Below, one piece after another: positions 1-10,967 of a stretch of 38,566 nucleotides of DNA (its first letter is position 1; each line of letters opens with the position of its first letter). Below the pieces are notes generated by a model. That model saw nothing but the letters and a program-made list of their open reading frames with translations, was not told where the DNA came from and searched no databases. The position numbers and the translations under genes are program-made. Origin of the DNA: Desulfamplus sp. (GTDB taxonomy: Bacteria; Desulfobacterota; Desulfobacteria; Desulfobacterales; Desulfobacteraceae); assembly GCA_015231615.1 (NCBI GenBank), contig JADGBE010000028.1, positions 1 through 38,566 of the forward strand. The letters run 5' to 3'.

Positions 1-115
1 ACTCACCCGTGCGCCACTCTACTCGGCGGTGCAAGCACCACCTTTCTCGTTCGACTTGCATGTGTTAAGCACGCCGCCAGCGTTCATTCTGAGCCAGAAT
101 CAAACTCTACAGTTT
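1..115 (-). rRNA. rrs: 16S rRNA, 5' end only (partial)
   Basis: Reverse-complemented, this stretch is the conserved first ~115 nt of bacterial 16S rRNA. The universal AGAGTTTGATTCTGGCTCAG site maps near 87-106, and the mature 5' end falls near 115 by comparison with E. coli. The gene runs off the left edge, so only helices at the 5' end are present. It is preceded on the same strand by a leader with a hairpin, boxA and promoter. Confidence 0.97.
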
Positions 116-143
116 TTTCTAAACTCTTTATCTATTTCTTTAG

Positions 144-172
144 ATATTTATCTTATTATCTAAGATAAATAT
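144..172 (-). other. 16S leader hairpin (perfect 12-bp stem)
   Basis: ATATTTATCTTA at 144-155 and its exact complement at 161-172 enclose a 5-nt loop. It lies about 30 nt upstream of the mature 16S 5' end. Its position suits a leader-processing or folding element; that role is inferred. Confidence 0.5.
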
Positions 173-206
173 TACAAACTTCTTAAAAACTATAACCACT
201 AACCAG

Positions 207-219
207 TTTTCAAAGATCA
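207..219 (-). promoter_or_regulatory. boxA-like antitermination element of rrn leader
   Basis: On the minus strand the leader reads TGATCTTTGAAAA, close to the rrn boxA core (TGCTCTTTAACA) that recruits NusB/NusE. It lies between the promoter and 16S, where boxA is expected. The match is to the core only. Confidence 0.55.
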
Positions 220-280
220 AGTTTTTTAGCTATCTTGTTTTAATATTGTTTAAAAGCAAATTCGCTACAAACGGGGGCAA

Positions 281-309
281 CTTATATCTAAAACCATTTC
301 CACTGTCAA
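281..309 (-). promoter_or_regulatory. Sigma-70 promoter of the left rrn operon
   Basis: A perfect -35 TTGACA (complement of 304-309) is followed after exactly 17 nt by -10 TATAAG (complement of 281-286). A GC-rich stretch with a run of five G/C pairs (273-277) follows immediately, as in the discriminators of stringently controlled rrn promoters. Transcription would start near 274 and run leftward through boxA into 16S. Confidence 0.8.
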
Positions 310-341
310 GCATTTTTTTATATTCACATATCATTTTAATA

Positions 342-1637
342 TTATGCGGATACTATGATTATTTTATGAAATTTCTTTTTCCCTGCTCTAAGTAGAATAC
401 TTCCATTACTGATATTTATAGAAGTGATTTTTTGTTCAAACGAATCAACTCTTTTGCCATTTATATAAGCACCACCTTGACTAATAAGACGTTTAGCTTC
501 GCTTTTAGATTGCACAAGTCCTGACATTGTAAAAAGTTCAACTGGTGTAAGTTCTTCATTCTGAATTGAGTTTATATTGCATTCAGAAAAAGGAACTCCA
601 TTAGATTCAAGTTCATCTAATTCGCATTTTCTTGGTATTGTGCTTGACGGCATGAGTGTGTTAGCAATATTAGGGCGACCAAACATGCTAACAGTTGCTT
701 CAAAAGAATCTAAAGCAGCTTCTCTTCCATGGGCAATAGTAGTTGCTTCAAAAGCTAAAATAACTTTTGCTGTATTTATTTCCGAACCCTCAAGTTGATC
801 AACTTTGGAAATCTCTTCCATGGGCAAAAATGTAAAAAGCAAAAGAAATCGCATAACATCAGCATCATCGGTATTTATCCAGAATTGATAGTATTCATAA
901 GGAGAGGTTCTCTCAGGATCAAGCCATACAGCACCTTTATGTGTTTTTCCCATTTTGATACCACTGCTTGTTGTGATAAGGGGAAACGTGATACCAAAAG
1001 CACTTTTCTGCTGAGTTCTTCTGACTAAGTCAATTCCAGCAACAATATTACCCCATTGATCACTACCACCCATCTGAAGCATACAGTCATATCTTTGCGA
1101 AAGCTCCATAAAATCATAGGCTTGTAGAAGCATATAATTAAACTCAATAAAACTTAAACCCTCTTCTGAATCAATGCGCATTTTATAGCTTTCAGCCTTA
1201 ATCATTCGATTTACACTGAAATGACGGCCAATATCTCGTAAAAATGGAATATAATGTAGGGAAGTCAACCAATCTGCATTATCAAGTAACAAAGCCTTAC
1301 CATCTGCAAAGTTAAGAAATTTTGAAAGTTGTTTTTTTATTCCCTCTTTGTTTTCATCAATCTGCTCTTGAGTAATAACTTTACGCATTTCTGTCTTACC
1401 ACTTGGATCACCAATCAATCCTGTTCCACCGCCCACTAATGCTATGGGTCTGTGTCCCATTAGTTGCATGTGTGCCAACGCCATAATACAGACAAGGCCT
1501 CCCACATGAAGACTTGATGCTGTAGGATCAAAGCCAATATAGCAAGTTGATTTATTATTAAGATAATCTCTTAACTCTTCTTCATGGGTAACAGCTTCAA
1601 TAAATCCACGTTCTTTCAATGTGTCAAGGATATTCAT
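342..1637 (-). CDS. tyrS: Tyrosyl-tRNA synthetase
   Basis: Cytoplasmic class I enzyme that charges tRNA-Tyr with tyrosine using ATP. The 431-residue length matches the bacterial TyrRS family. The N-terminal catalytic fold carries GFDPTASSLHVGG near residues 35-47, where LHVG is the HIGH-type signature. KMGKT near residue 230 replaces the usual KMSKS loop, a common variant. A C-terminal S4 RNA-binding domain starts near 360 (VQSKSEAKRLISQGG). The ATG is preceded by AAGGAG at good spacing. It is the last gene of the rny-tyrS group and its stop lies about 30 nt from the rrn -35 box, so read-through from this gene could enter the rrn promoter. No T-box leader is visible in the 78 nt before the start. 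Confidence 0.97.
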   Translation of the reverse strand: MNILDTLKERGFIEAVTHEEELRDYLNNKSTCYIGFDPTASSLHVGGLVCIMALAHMQLMGHRPIALVGGGTGLIGDPSGKTEMRKVITQEQIDENKEGIKKQLSKFLNFADGKALLLDNADWLTSLHYIPFLRDIGRHFSVNRMIKAESYKMRIDSEEGLSFIEFNYMLLQAYDFMELSQRYDCMLQMGGSDQWGNIVAGIDLVRRTQQKSAFGITFPLITTSSGIKMGKTHKGAVWLDPERTSPYEYYQFWINTDDADVMRFLLLFTFLPMEEISKVDQLEGSEINTAKVILAFEATTIAHGREAALDSFEATVSMFGRPNIANTLMPSSTIPRKCELDELESNGVPFSECNINSIQNEELTPVELFTMSGLVQSKSEAKRLISQGGAYINGKRVDSFEQKITSINISNGSILLRAGKKKFHKIIIVSA

Positions 1638-1715
1638 CTAATTTAACTCCTTATAAAATCAAACTATATTTTGATATATAACTTGCAAGTTGTTCAATGT
1701 TAACCAACTATCTCT

Positions 1716-3278
1716 TTATTTGTTTGTGTATTCAACTGCTCGAGTCTCTCTTATTACAACAACCTTTATCTGACCCGGAAATGTTAGAGTCGCTTCAATC
1801 TTTTGTGCAATATCTCTACTCAATAAAACCGAATCTGTATCAGAAATTTTATCACTTTCAACAAGTACTCTAATCTCTCTGCCCGCCTGTATTGCATAGG
1901 TATTTGAAACACCTTCAAAAGAATTTGCAACACCCTCTAACTCCTCAAGGCGTTTTATGTAATTTTCTAAAGTCTCCTTTCTTGCCCCAGGTCTTGCTCC
2001 TGATAGTGCGTCAGCAGCCTGCACTATATAATCATAAACACTCTCGGGCATTTTATCTTCATGGTGGGAAGCAATGGCATTTACTACAGCATCAGATTCT
2101 CCATGTTTTTTTGCAAGTTTTGAACCAATTAAGGCATGAGGTCCATCAACTTCATGGTCAATTGCCTTTCCTATATCGTGTAAAAGCCCCATACGTTTAG
2201 CAAGTTTGATATTAAGCCCAAGTTCGGCAGCCATAACCCCAGCTAAAAATGCAACTTCAACAGAGTGCTGAAGGACATTTTGGGCATAGCTTGTTCGGAA
2301 CTTAAGTTGACCCACAACTTTAATCAGCTCAATATTAATACCATGCACACCAAGATCAAAAGCTGCTTGTTCTCCAGCCTCTTTTATAATTATTTCAACC
2401 TCTTCAGTAACTCTTGCAACAACATCTTCAATTCTTGCTGGATGAATTCTTCCATCAGATATAAGACGAGTTAGAGATAACCTTGCAATTTCCCTTCTTA
2501 CAGGATTAAAACCAGATAATATAACGGCTTCAGGTGTATCATCAATAATCAAATCAATTCCAGTTGCTGCTTCAAGTGCCCTGATGTTTCTACCCTCTCT
2601 TCCAATAATTCTACCTTTCATATCATCACCTGGTAGCTGGACAACAGATACGGTTCGTTCCGCTACAAAATCTCCTGCATATCTTTGAATAGCTGTAGAA
2701 ATAATCTTCTTTGCCTCTTTATCTGCTCGCTCTTTAGCTTCACTGGTAATTCTTTTAACAAGCATTGCTCCTTCATGTCGAGCTTCATTCTCCATGCTTT
2801 TCATAAGTATATCTTTTGCCTGATCAGAGGTTAATCCTGATATCTTTTCTAACTCTTTTTTGGTCTCATCAAGTAATTGTAGATACTCCTGTTCCTTAGC
2901 TGTCAATGTTTCAATACGGCTATTTAACTCCTTTTCCTTTGACTGAAACTCAATTTCCCTTTTTTGAAATTGATCTTGACGTTTATCAATATTTTCGATT
3001 CGTTGTAAAAGGCGGCGTTCCTCTTTTTTAAGTTCCGCCCTTGCCTCGCCTGTTTCATTATCAAAAGCACTTTTCATCTCAAGAAGACGGCTTTTAGCCT
3101 CAAGCTGAGCATCTTTTATAAGAGTTTCAGCTTTTTTTCTTGCATCTTCAATAATACGAAACTCTTCTTTAGTAGCCTCGTCTAAGCGGTATTTTAACTG
3201 TTTTATGGTAAGCCAATATGCGATACCAGCTCCGAACGCAGCACCAAATATTGAACTAATTACAACAAAATATTCCAT
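1716..3278 (-). CDS. rny: Ribonuclease Y
   Basis: Membrane-anchored endoribonuclease of mRNA decay. The 520-residue chain shows the full family architecture. A transmembrane anchor occupies about residues 3-22. A long charged coiled coil runs from about 30 to 190. A KH domain follows, with [20 protein letters not shown]. The HD domain carries the metal-binding HDIGKA motif and a downstream SHHEDK. The ATG is preceded by GAGGAGAG. It lies upstream of tyrS (78 nt gap) and downstream of the 6S RNA and zapA, an order I associate with Desulfobacterota. Nothing is missing or truncated. Confidence 0.97.
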   Translation of the reverse strand: MEYFVVISSIFGAAFGAGIAYWLTIKQLKYRLDEATKEEFRIIEDARKKAETLIKDAQLEAKSRLLEMKSAFDNETGEARAELKKEERRLLQRIENIDKRQDQFQKREIEFQSKEKELNSRIETLTAKEQEYLQLLDETKKELEKISGLTSDQAKDILMKSMENEARHEGAMLVKRITSEAKERADKEAKKIISTAIQRYAGDFVAERTVSVVQLPGDDMKGRIIGREGRNIRALEAATGIDLIIDDTPEAVILSGFNPVRREIARLSLTRLISDGRIHPARIEDVVARVTEEVEIIIKEAGEQAAFDLGVHGINIELIKVVGQLKFRTSYAQNVLQHSVEVAFLAGVMAAELGLNIKLAKRMGLLHDIGKAIDHEVDGPHALIGSKLAKKHGESDAVVNAIASHHEDKMPESVYDYIVQAADALSGARPGARKETLENYIKRLEELEGVANSFEGVSNTYAIQAGREIRVLVESDKISDTDSVLLSRDIAQKIEATLTFPGQIKVVVIRETRAVEYTNK

Positions 3279-3449
3279 TAATTTATGCTCTCCTCATATT
3301 GCGTATATGGTTGAAATAAACCTTACTAAAGTTAAAAATAACAAAAGGAACAAAATATTTAAGATATATTGCACTTTACAATACAATTTGAGAGGAAAAA
3401 AGGAAGTGTTTTGATACTTAGAAGAATGAAGGTATGTTTTGAGGATATT

Positions 3450-3646
3450 GTAAAACCCCCACATTGTGCCGTGTTGCCGATGTCTTTGAACCGAAGGTTC
3501 AATATATGGCTCTCCAGTAATACTTTCAGGTATTTCCATCTTAATTGAAGGAAACGCACACCGGTATCAGAGTGAAGACCCTTTTTTTGTAATGTTAGGC
3601 AAAGGACATAATGCAATCACAAACATAGCAGGGGTGTAAAACTCTT
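3450..3646 (-). ncRNA. ssrS: 6S RNA (candidate)
   Basis: About 200 nt between zapA and rny hold no credible gene but resemble 6S RNA, the RNA that binds sigma-70 RNA polymerase by mimicking an open promoter. On the minus strand a short hairpin TTGAACC-TTC-GGTTCAA is followed by CATCGGCAACACGGCAC, matching the 3' half of E. coli 6S (GAACC..GGTTC, then GGCGGCATC). Complementary tracts near both ends (ACCCC with GGGGGU, UUGUG with CACAA) could close the long rod. A -10 box TATGAT (complement of 3654-3659) predicts a 5' end near 3646; no good -35 is seen. Position just after zapA is the same as in E. coli. Ends are approximate. Confidence 0.7.
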
Positions 3647-3723
3647 AAAAACGATCATATCAAAGTCAATAAAAGTTAAGAAAAACTGACTTCAAAATTT
3701 ATAATAACAGATACTATACAAAG

Positions 3724-4065
3724 TCAATCACAGATTTCATGTTCAATTTTATCCAGCAATGATGCCGCTCTATCCATTACTTTAGATTCAAAACGCTCAT
3801 ATTGCAATTTAAGCTGACGAAAATCATTGGATAAGTTCATAGCAGCTAATAGAAGGATTGCTAATCTATTTCTATCCGAACCTGTATATTTAATATGCTT
3901 TTCTGCATTTACAATATATTGATGAAGATCATCAATAATTTGCTCAGGATTCTCAACATTACTATCAGGCTTAAATCTGAATTTTATACCGTAAAGGTCA
4001 ATAGTTATAACTCCATCAATTGACCTCTCCATACCTATAGACCCTTTAGCTTCTATATACGACAT
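3724..4065 (-). CDS. zapA: Cell division protein ZapA
   Basis: Small cytosolic protein that bundles FtsZ protofilaments at the division ring. The 113-residue chain fits ZapA: an N-terminal alpha/beta part with ITIDLYGIKFRFKPDSN near residues 20-36, a central segment ending in LAILLLAAMNLSNDF, then a C-terminal coiled coil. The motif of hydrophobic residues before AAMNL is characteristic of the family. It follows the ZapB-like gene by 5 nt, so the two are translated from one message, and the putative 6S RNA lies directly downstream. Confidence 0.85.
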   Translation of the reverse strand: MSYIEAKGSIGMERSIDGVITIDLYGIKFRFKPDSNVENPEQIIDDLHQYIVNAEKHIKYTGSDRNRLAILLLAAMNLSNDFRQLKLQYERFESKVMDRAASLLDKIEHEICD

Positions 4066-4070
4066 CTTCT

Positions 4071-4313
4071 TTAAAGAATCTCGGAAAAGTTATCAAGTTT
4101 AGATAGCAATTTATCTATCTTTGACTGTATAGCAGATTGCTGCTCAATTTGAAGGCTCTCTTTTTCCCTTTTTTCTTTAAGTTCAGATTCAAGAATTTCA
4201 ACCTTTGATGTCAACTCGGCATTTTCAGCCTGTAAGGTCTGACACAGCTCTATTATAAAATCGACTTTCTCGTCAATATCATTAAACTTTTTATCTATTG
4301 CTTCATTTTCCAC
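4071..4313 (-). CDS. ZapB-like coiled-coil protein
   Basis: An 80-residue, highly charged, almost entirely helical protein with a continuous leucine/isoleucine heptad pattern from about residue 14 to 78 and no other domain. Size, coiled coil and the position immediately before zapA point to a ZapB-type division factor, but the sequence itself is low in information and no signature residue can be cited. The start is GTG, supported by GAGG about 8 nt upstream. Its stop lies 5 nt before zapA. Identification rests mostly on context. Confidence 0.6.
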   Translation of the reverse strand: MENEAIDKKFNDIDEKVDFIIELCQTLQAENAELTSKVEILESELKEKREKESLQIEQQSAIQSKIDKLLSKLDNFSEIL

Positions 4314-4367
4314 TTCAACTACCTCACAAATCTTATGGTCAAATATAATTCATAGCATTTCACAAAG

Positions 4368-5117
4368 TCAAGATAATTTATTAAGCATCTGCTCTGCTTT
4401 TTCCAACTCTTCTACAGTATTTACACCCATAACTTCAAAAGGATTATTAGCAATAAAGCACCCTATAGAACTTTTATGTTGAGACGCTATAGAAACCAAA
4501 TCTGTTAAATAATACTCTTTCTGTACATTATCTGTATCTATTAAATCAAGTGCATAAATTAAAAATTCCTTTTTTATGCAATATATTCCCGAATTTACGG
4601 TATTTATTTTTTTCTCTTCAGCAGTTGCGTCAGCTTCTTCGCATATAGCGGTCAGCTTATTATCTTCATTAAATATAAGCCTACCATATCCTTTTGGATT
4701 ATCAATAGTTACACCAAGTAAAGATATATCATGGTTGTTTTTAATGTGATAATGAACAAAATTTAAAATGGTATCTCTTTTAATTAAAGGCACGTCACCG
4801 CATAATATAACAACATGATTAATATCACTTTGCAAAAAAGGAATTGCACTTCTTACAGCATCACCTGTTCCAATAAGCCTTTCTTGTAATGCGTAAAAAA
4901 CTTTAAATCTACTATTTATCTCTTCTTTAACTAATTCTGACTTATGCCCAACTACAACAATAATATTTTTTTTATCAAATATAGAAGATGCACAGTTAAG
5001 GACTAAGTTTATCATACTTTTACCATTAATTTTATGCAGCACTTTAGGAAGCTCTGATTTCATCCTTGTACCTTTACCAGCCGCAAGTATAATAACCGCA
5101 ATGTTTGTTATATCCAT
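4368..5117 (-). CDS. GlmU-type UDP-GlcNAc pyrophosphorylase, uridyltransferase domain only
   Basis: Nucleotidyltransferase expected to make UDP-GlcNAc from GlcNAc-1-P and UTP for peptidoglycan and LPS. The N-terminal loop LAAGKGTRMKSELPKVLHKI (residues 11-30) is the GlmU signature. GTGDAV near 83-88, LCGDVPLI near 104-111 and a late GVNT near 232-235 complete the Rossmann-like domain. The chain stops at 249 residues, where bifunctional GlmU (about 450) begins its left-handed beta-helix acetyltransferase. No helix hexapeptides occur downstream, so this is a stand-alone uridyltransferase and acetylation must come from another gene. The clean stop and intact motifs argue against recent decay. 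It precedes the zapB-like and zapA genes on the same strand. Confidence 0.85.
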   Translation of the reverse strand: MDITNIAVIILAAGKGTRMKSELPKVLHKINGKSMINLVLNCASSIFDKKNIIVVVGHKSELVKEEINSRFKVFYALQERLIGTGDAVRSAIPFLQSDINHVVILCGDVPLIKRDTILNFVHYHIKNNHDISLLGVTIDNPKGYGRLIFNEDNKLTAICEEADATAEEKKINTVNSGIYCIKKEFLIYALDLIDTDNVQKEYYLTDLVSIASQHKSSIGCFIANNPFEVMGVNTVEELEKAEQMLNKLS

Positions 5118-5211
5118 TATAAAATACCTATAATTAGAGTTTAACTTTTATGATTAAAGTCAAAAATAGAGATAATACCCATAATATAAAAAATTGTTTT
5201 TACGTTATGAG

Positions 5212-5253
5212 GTTAAAAAAAGAGGGATACCCTTTAATTTACGAGTATCCCTC
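5212..5253 (-). terminator. Rho-independent terminator of the atp operon
   Basis: On the minus strand GAGGGATAC (complement of 5245-5253) pairs perfectly with GTATCCCTC (complement of 5222-5230) across a 14-nt loop, and is followed directly by a run of T residues. It lies about 90 nt after the atpC stop and before glmU, so it ends the ATP synthase message. Confidence 0.9.
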
Positions 5254-5345
5254 AATATTTGATTAATCCCTGAATAAGATTTATGCGTTATAATTAACTA
5301 TACAATTTCATAAAATAGCTTTTATAACTTCACAATATCTTGAAA

Positions 5346-5765
5346 TCAGGCAACACCTTTTATTGACAGTCTATGAATAGCCCTTCTCAAGGCAGCTTCA
5401 GCTCTTACAAAATCAATGTCAGCCGGGACTCCTCCTCCTGCTGAAGACAATCTTTTTTCAGCTCTCTCTTTAGCTTTTTTTGCCCTGTCAACATCAATAT
5501 CTTTTCTTCTCTCCGCAGATTCTGCCAGAACAGTAACTTTGTTTGGAAGAACCTCAGCAAATCCACCGCTTATAAAGACTGCTCTATCATGTCCAGAGCT
5601 ATCTTTATATCGAAGAGTGCCAAGTTTCAGTGATGTCAGAAAGGTTGTATGTCCTTTAAGAACACCAAACTCACCTTCTGAACCTGGGGCCACAACAATC
5701 TGGGCTTCTTCACTGACAACAGCCTTTGAAGGGGTAACCACTTCTAAAAATATATTCTCAGCCAT
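5346..5765 (-). CDS. atpC: ATP synthase F1 subunit epsilon
   Basis: Central-stalk subunit that binds gamma and the c-ring and restrains ATP hydrolysis. The 139-residue chain has the N-terminal beta-sandwich (LEVVTPSKAVVSEEAQIVVAPGSEGEFGVL split over residues 7-36, with the family motif GSEGEFGVLKGH) and a C-terminal helical hairpin rich in Ala, Lys and Arg from about 86. It is the last gene of the operon, 14 nt after atpD, with the terminator behind it. Confidence 0.95.
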   Translation of the reverse strand: MAENIFLEVVTPSKAVVSEEAQIVVAPGSEGEFGVLKGHTTFLTSLKLGTLRYKDSSGHDRAVFISGGFAEVLPNKVTVLAESAERRKDIDVDRAKKAKERAEKRLSSAGGGVPADIDFVRAEAALRRAIHRLSIKGVA

Positions 5766-5779
5766 TTTTACCCCCTGTA

Positions 5780-7222
<1,443 letters not shown>

Positions 7223-7283
7223 TTAAATTCTATGTATATTCAAAAAATTATCATTTTATGATTAATATTATATGAGGTCAATA

Positions 7284-8186
7284 TTATCCTTTAAGTGCCT
7301 CGGCACCCCCAACAATATCCATCAGATCTGATGTAATGCCTGATTGGCGTCTCTTATTAAAAATAGTCTTTAACTCGCCAATCATGTCCTGACACGCCTT
7401 GGTGGCATTTTCCATAGCCTTCATTCTTGCACCATGTTCACTGGTTGAGGTCTGAAGCAGTGCATCATATATCTGAATGAAAATATTCTTTGGAAGCATC
7501 TCTCCGAGCAGGACATCTGATGATGGCTCACAGATATGCTCTGCAAGATATGCAGCATCTTTACCTGCCTGAGGGGCAGCATCATTTTTTTCCATCTCAT
7601 CAAGAGAAGGAATAGGCAAAAGCTGTTTTATAACGGGCTCTTGTCTTGCTACGCTCTTGTAATGTGAATATACCAGATATACCTCGTCAACAGCTCCTTC
7701 AAGAAAACGATTGATAAGTTTTTGTCCTGAAGTTGATGCCACGCTGAAATCAAATTTACTTCCAACAACCCCTATATATTGGTTATCAATTGTCATTGGG
7801 ACTTTTTTTGCCCAATCTCTGCCTTTTTTTCCAAAGCAAGTCAATGACACTTCTTTGCCAGCAAGGTTGTTTTTGATAAATTTATCAGCTTTTTCGATAA
7901 GGTTAACATTAAAACCACCGCAAAGTCCTCTGTCTGATGTACAGAGAATTACGCTCACCTTTTTTACCTCTTCCTTTGGCACTAAAAGAGGACTTGCCTC
8001 TTCCCCAGCCTTTCCTGCAATGCTTCCAAGCACTTCAGCAAACTTTGATGCATAGGGTTTAAAAGCCTCCATGCTCTCCTGGGCACCGCGCAGTCTGGAA
8101 GTAGCAACCATTTTCATGGCAGAGGTGATCTGCTTGGTCTTCTTTACACTGCTTATCTTTGTTTTGACTTCCTTTAACGTTGCCAT
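7284..8186 (-). CDS. atpG: ATP synthase F1 subunit gamma
   Basis: Rotor shaft of F1. The N-terminal helix carries the family pattern KTKISSVKKTKQITSAMKMV (residues 8-27), and the C-terminal helix ends ITSDLMDIVGGAEAL. TSDRGLCGGFN near residues 83-93 is the other family signature. The length of 300 is usual for proteobacterial gamma. It lies between atpA (122 nt upstream) and atpD (82 nt downstream). These gaps are wider than the overlaps at the front of the operon and show no terminator. Confidence 0.97.
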   Translation of the reverse strand: MATLKEVKTKISSVKKTKQITSAMKMVATSRLRGAQESMEAFKPYASKFAEVLGSIAGKAGEEASPLLVPKEEVKKVSVILCTSDRGLCGGFNVNLIEKADKFIKNNLAGKEVSLTCFGKKGRDWAKKVPMTIDNQYIGVVGSKFDFSVASTSGQKLINRFLEGAVDEVYLVYSHYKSVARQEPVIKQLLPIPSLDEMEKNDAAPQAGKDAAYLAEHICEPSSDVLLGEMLPKNIFIQIYDALLQTSTSEHGARMKAMENATKACQDMIGELKTIFNKRRQSGITSDLMDIVGGAEALKG

Positions 8187-8308
8187 AAATCTACCTTTAA
8201 AGCCTTTGAGTTAATAAAAATACTATAAAGAATTCTAAGTAATATCAATACGTTGCACTATTTCTCATAATTAGTGTTTAACTATTTGCAATATAATATT
8301 TTAGCAAT

Positions 8309-9823
8309 CTACACAGTTTCTTTGAACTCTTCGTCATAAGCTTCAAGGGCTTTTTTCATTCTGGCTTCAATATCGGCTGTGATCTGTTTTTTGTCTGCAA
8401 GTGATGTCAATACATCAGGAAATCTGTTATCAACAAAGGCATAGAGACCTTTTTCATATTTTGTCAAAGCAGCTTTTGGGTATTTATCAAGATAACCTCT
8501 GGTGCCTGCGTAGAGAATAAGAACCTCTTTTTCCATTGGGAGTGGTTGGAACTGTGGCTGCTTCAAAATTTCAACAAGCCTTTCACCACGAGTAAGCTGT
8601 CTCTGGGTAGCAGCATCAAGATCGCTTCCAAATGCAGCAAATGCCTCAAGTTCGCGATATTGAGCAAGGTCAAGCCTCAAGGTACCAGCAACCTGTTTCA
8701 TAGCTTTAACCTGTGCAGCACCACCTACGCGGGAAACAGAGAGACCTACGTCAATAGCAGGTCTAATACCTGAGAAGAAAAGACCTTTATCAAGATATAT
8801 CTGTCCATCTGTAATTGAGATAACGTTGGTTGGAATAAATGCGGAAACGTCACCTTCTTGAGTCTCAATAATTGGAAGTGCTGTTAATGAGCCTGCACCA
8901 AGTTCATCAGAAAGTTTTGCAGAACGTTCAAGCAGACGAGAATGGTTATAGAAAATATCTCCAGGGAATGCTTCACGTCCTGGTGGGCGTCTTAGAAGCA
9001 GAGATACCTGACGGTAAGCTGCTGCCTGTTTTGAAAGGTCGTCATAAATAATGAGGGCGTGTTCACCTTTATCACGGAAATATTCACCCATTGCACATCC
9101 TGCATAAGGGGCAAGATACTGCATAGCTGCTGGTTCACTTGCACTTGCAACAACAACTGTTGTGTATTCCATTGCACCATGCTCTTCAAGTGCTGCTACA
9201 ACCTGGGCGACTGTAGATTTTTTCTGACCGCAAGCAACATAGATACACTTAACATCAGTATTTTTCTGGGCAATAATGGCATCAACTGCAATAGCAGTCT
9301 TTCCAATCTGACGGTCACCAATGATAAGCTCACGCTGACCTCTTCCAACTGGTGTCATACCATCAACAGCTTTAGAACCTGTATAACATGGCTCATGCAC
9401 AGATTTCCTTGCAATAACACCAGGTGCAACAAGTTCCATATTCATCGTTGCTGTAGCATTGATTGGACCTTTGCCATCAATTGGCTCACCTGTAGTTGTA
9501 ACAACACGACCAAGAACAGCCTCACCGACTGGAACAGAGGCGATACGATCAGTTCTCTTTACAATATCGCCTTCTTTAATCTTCTTGTCTTCACCAAGAA
9601 TAGCAATACCAACATTATCCTCTTCAAGGTTAAGGGCAAGACCGAGAATACCACCGGGGAACTCGACAAGCTCCATCGCCTTTACCTTTTCAAGCCCATA
9701 GACGCGGGCAATACCATCACCTACAGATAGAACTACGCCTGTTTCGCTAAGTTCTACCTCTTTATCAAAATCTCTTATCTGCTCTTTTATAATCTGGCTT
9801 ATCTCTTCAGCTCTTATTTCCAT
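8309..9823 (-). CDS. atpA: ATP synthase F1 subunit alpha
   Basis: Non-catalytic nucleotide-binding subunit of F1. In 504 residues it shows the N-terminal beta-barrel, Walker A GDRQIGKT at 169-176, and the [20 protein letters not shown] segment near 281-300. The alpha signature [17 protein letters not shown] follows near 354-370. Ile replaces the common Thr inside the P-loop, a known variant. The ATG overlaps the stop of atpH in a TAATG arrangement, so the two are translationally coupled. Confidence 0.98.
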   Translation of the reverse strand: MEIRAEEISQIIKEQIRDFDKEVELSETGVVLSVGDGIARVYGLEKVKAMELVEFPGGILGLALNLEEDNVGIAILGEDKKIKEGDIVKRTDRIASVPVGEAVLGRVVTTTGEPIDGKGPINATATMNMELVAPGVIARKSVHEPCYTGSKAVDGMTPVGRGQRELIIGDRQIGKTAIAVDAIIAQKNTDVKCIYVACGQKKSTVAQVVAALEEHGAMEYTTVVVASASEPAAMQYLAPYAGCAMGEYFRDKGEHALIIYDDLSKQAAAYRQVSLLLRRPPGREAFPGDIFYNHSRLLERSAKLSDELGAGSLTALPIIETQEGDVSAFIPTNVISITDGQIYLDKGLFFSGIRPAIDVGLSVSRVGGAAQVKAMKQVAGTLRLDLAQYRELEAFAAFGSDLDAATQRQLTRGERLVEILKQPQFQPLPMEKEVLILYAGTRGYLDKYPKAALTKYEKGLYAFVDNRFPDVLTSLADKKQITADIEARMKKALEAYDEEFKETV

Positions 9824-10374
9824 TAGACCATTTCACCTCTTTTTAATGTTTCTCTCATATTGAACAGTTGAGTTTTTACACTGCCGTCCAGAACAAGGTC
9901 TCCTATCTTTGTAATAATTCCACCAATAAGAGATGGATCCTGCTCAACATCCAAGATAATATCCTTGCCAGTTCTCTTAGCAAGGCCCTCTCTTATCTTT
10001 TCAGTTGCCTCATAAGACAACTGTGTTGCAGAAACCAAAGTCGCATGGACAACACCCTTTAACTCATCAGCAAGTTTTTTATAAAATTGACAAATTTCAC
10101 GCAAAAATCCAATACGTCCCTTATCAAAAAGCAACATAATAAAGGATTTGATGATGCGAGAAGAGTCGGTCTTTTCAAGAACAGCAGCAAGAACATTTCT
10201 TCTGTCATTTTTATCAAACAGTGGATTTGTTATTGCTTTTTCAAGCTCGACACTGCCATTGAAAAGTGAAACAAAAGATTCAAGCTCGTCTGTGTATTTC
10301 TCTGCTTGACCATCTTCTTTACCGATAAGCATCAACGCTTTGGCATAACGCCTTGCAACAGCTAAATTTTTCAT
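9823..10374 (-). CDS. atpH: ATP synthase F1 subunit delta
   Basis: Peripheral-stalk subunit that links alpha to the b/b' dimer. The N-terminal six-helix domain begins [18 protein letters not shown]. The family signature [20 protein letters not shown] lies near residues 145-164, followed by the short C-terminal helix. The length of 183 matches the family. The ATG overlaps the atpF stop in an ATGA junction, and its own stop overlaps the atpA start. Confidence 0.96.
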   Translation of the reverse strand: MKNLAVARRYAKALMLIGKEDGQAEKYTDELESFVSLFNGSVELEKAITNPLFDKNDRRNVLAAVLEKTDSSRIIKSFIMLLFDKGRIGFLREICQFYKKLADELKGVVHATLVSATQLSYEATEKIREGLAKRTGKDIILDVEQDPSLIGGIITKIGDLVLDGSVKTQLFNMRETLKRGEMV

Positions 10375-10967
10375 GATGCCACCACCTTATCCAAGTATTC
10401 ATCAACTAATCTATCTTGATCCTCAGAAGATATTGATTCCTTTACAAGCAGTTCTGCCTGTGCAAGGGCTTTTTCAGCGATCTCTTGCTGTAATTTGGCT
10501 TTTGCAGCTTTAAATTCTTGCTCAATATTGCGTTTTGCACTCTCTTCGAGTTTTATAGCCTGTGCTTCAGCCTCAGCAAGAATCCTCTTTTTTGCATCTT
10601 CTCCCTGACGAACATAATCTTGCACAATTTTTTCAGACTCTTTGCTTAACTCTGCAATTTTATTTTCGTATTCTGATAGCATCTTTTGTGCATCTGCCTT
10701 TTTCTGTTCAAGGTCTGCAAGTTGCTCTTGAATATCACTTATACGTGATGAAAAAAACTGTGCAACCGGCTTTCTTGCAATATAAAAAAGCACGCCTGCA
10801 AGCACAAGAAAGTTAAGAACTTTATAGGTATCTGTTGCCACCCAACCCTTTGCTTCACCTCCGCCTTCAGAAGCGGCTAAAGCGATACCTGCAAATACAA
10901 AAAATATGGCTGAAGCAACAGGAAGAGTTGTTCTGAAAAGGCTTTTCATTGTTTCTTCAATTTTCAT
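10371..10967 (-). CDS. atpF: ATP synthase Fo subunit b
   Basis: Membrane-anchored half of the peripheral stalk. I place the start at the ATG at 10967, giving 198 residues. It overlaps the atpX stop as TAATG and has GGAGGG at about 7-8 nt, whereas the in-frame GTG six bases upstream sits too close to that SD. There are two hydrophobic segments. The first, about residues 14-32, ends in ALAA and looks like a signal peptide or extra helix. The second, TYKVLNFLVLAGVLFYIARKPVAQFF (split around residues 47-72), is the real b anchor. A long Ala/Glu/Lys coiled coil follows. The extra N-terminal segment is common in b subunits of Desulfobacterota. Confidence 0.93.
   Translation of the reverse strand: MKIEETMKSLFRTTLPVASAIFFVFAGIALAASEGGGEAKGWVATDTYKVLNFLVLAGVLFYIARKPVAQFFSSRISDIQEQLADLEQKKADAQKMLSEYENKIAELSKESEKIVQDYVRQGEDAKKRILAEAEAQAIKLEESAKRNIEQEFKAAKAKLQQEIAEKALAQAELLVKESISSEDQDRLVDEYLDKVVAS

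Noticed and set aside
342..1637. KMGKT in place of KMSKS as a sign of a broken TyrRS
   Set aside because: This loop variant is common in active bacterial TyrRS and the rest of the enzyme is intact.
1638..1715. T-box or riboswitch before tyrS
   Set aside because: The gap is only 78 nt and lacks the T-box core and any terminator hairpin.
3294..3616. Two overlapping short frames between zapA and rny
   Set aside because: They lie in different frames, have no conserved features and fall in the putative 6S RNA and the rny leader.
9059..9730. 223-codon plus-strand open frame opposite atpA
   Set aside because: It lies wholly antisense to a well-supported gene, has a Cys/Asn/Thr-rich composition typical of shadow frames, and shows no domain.
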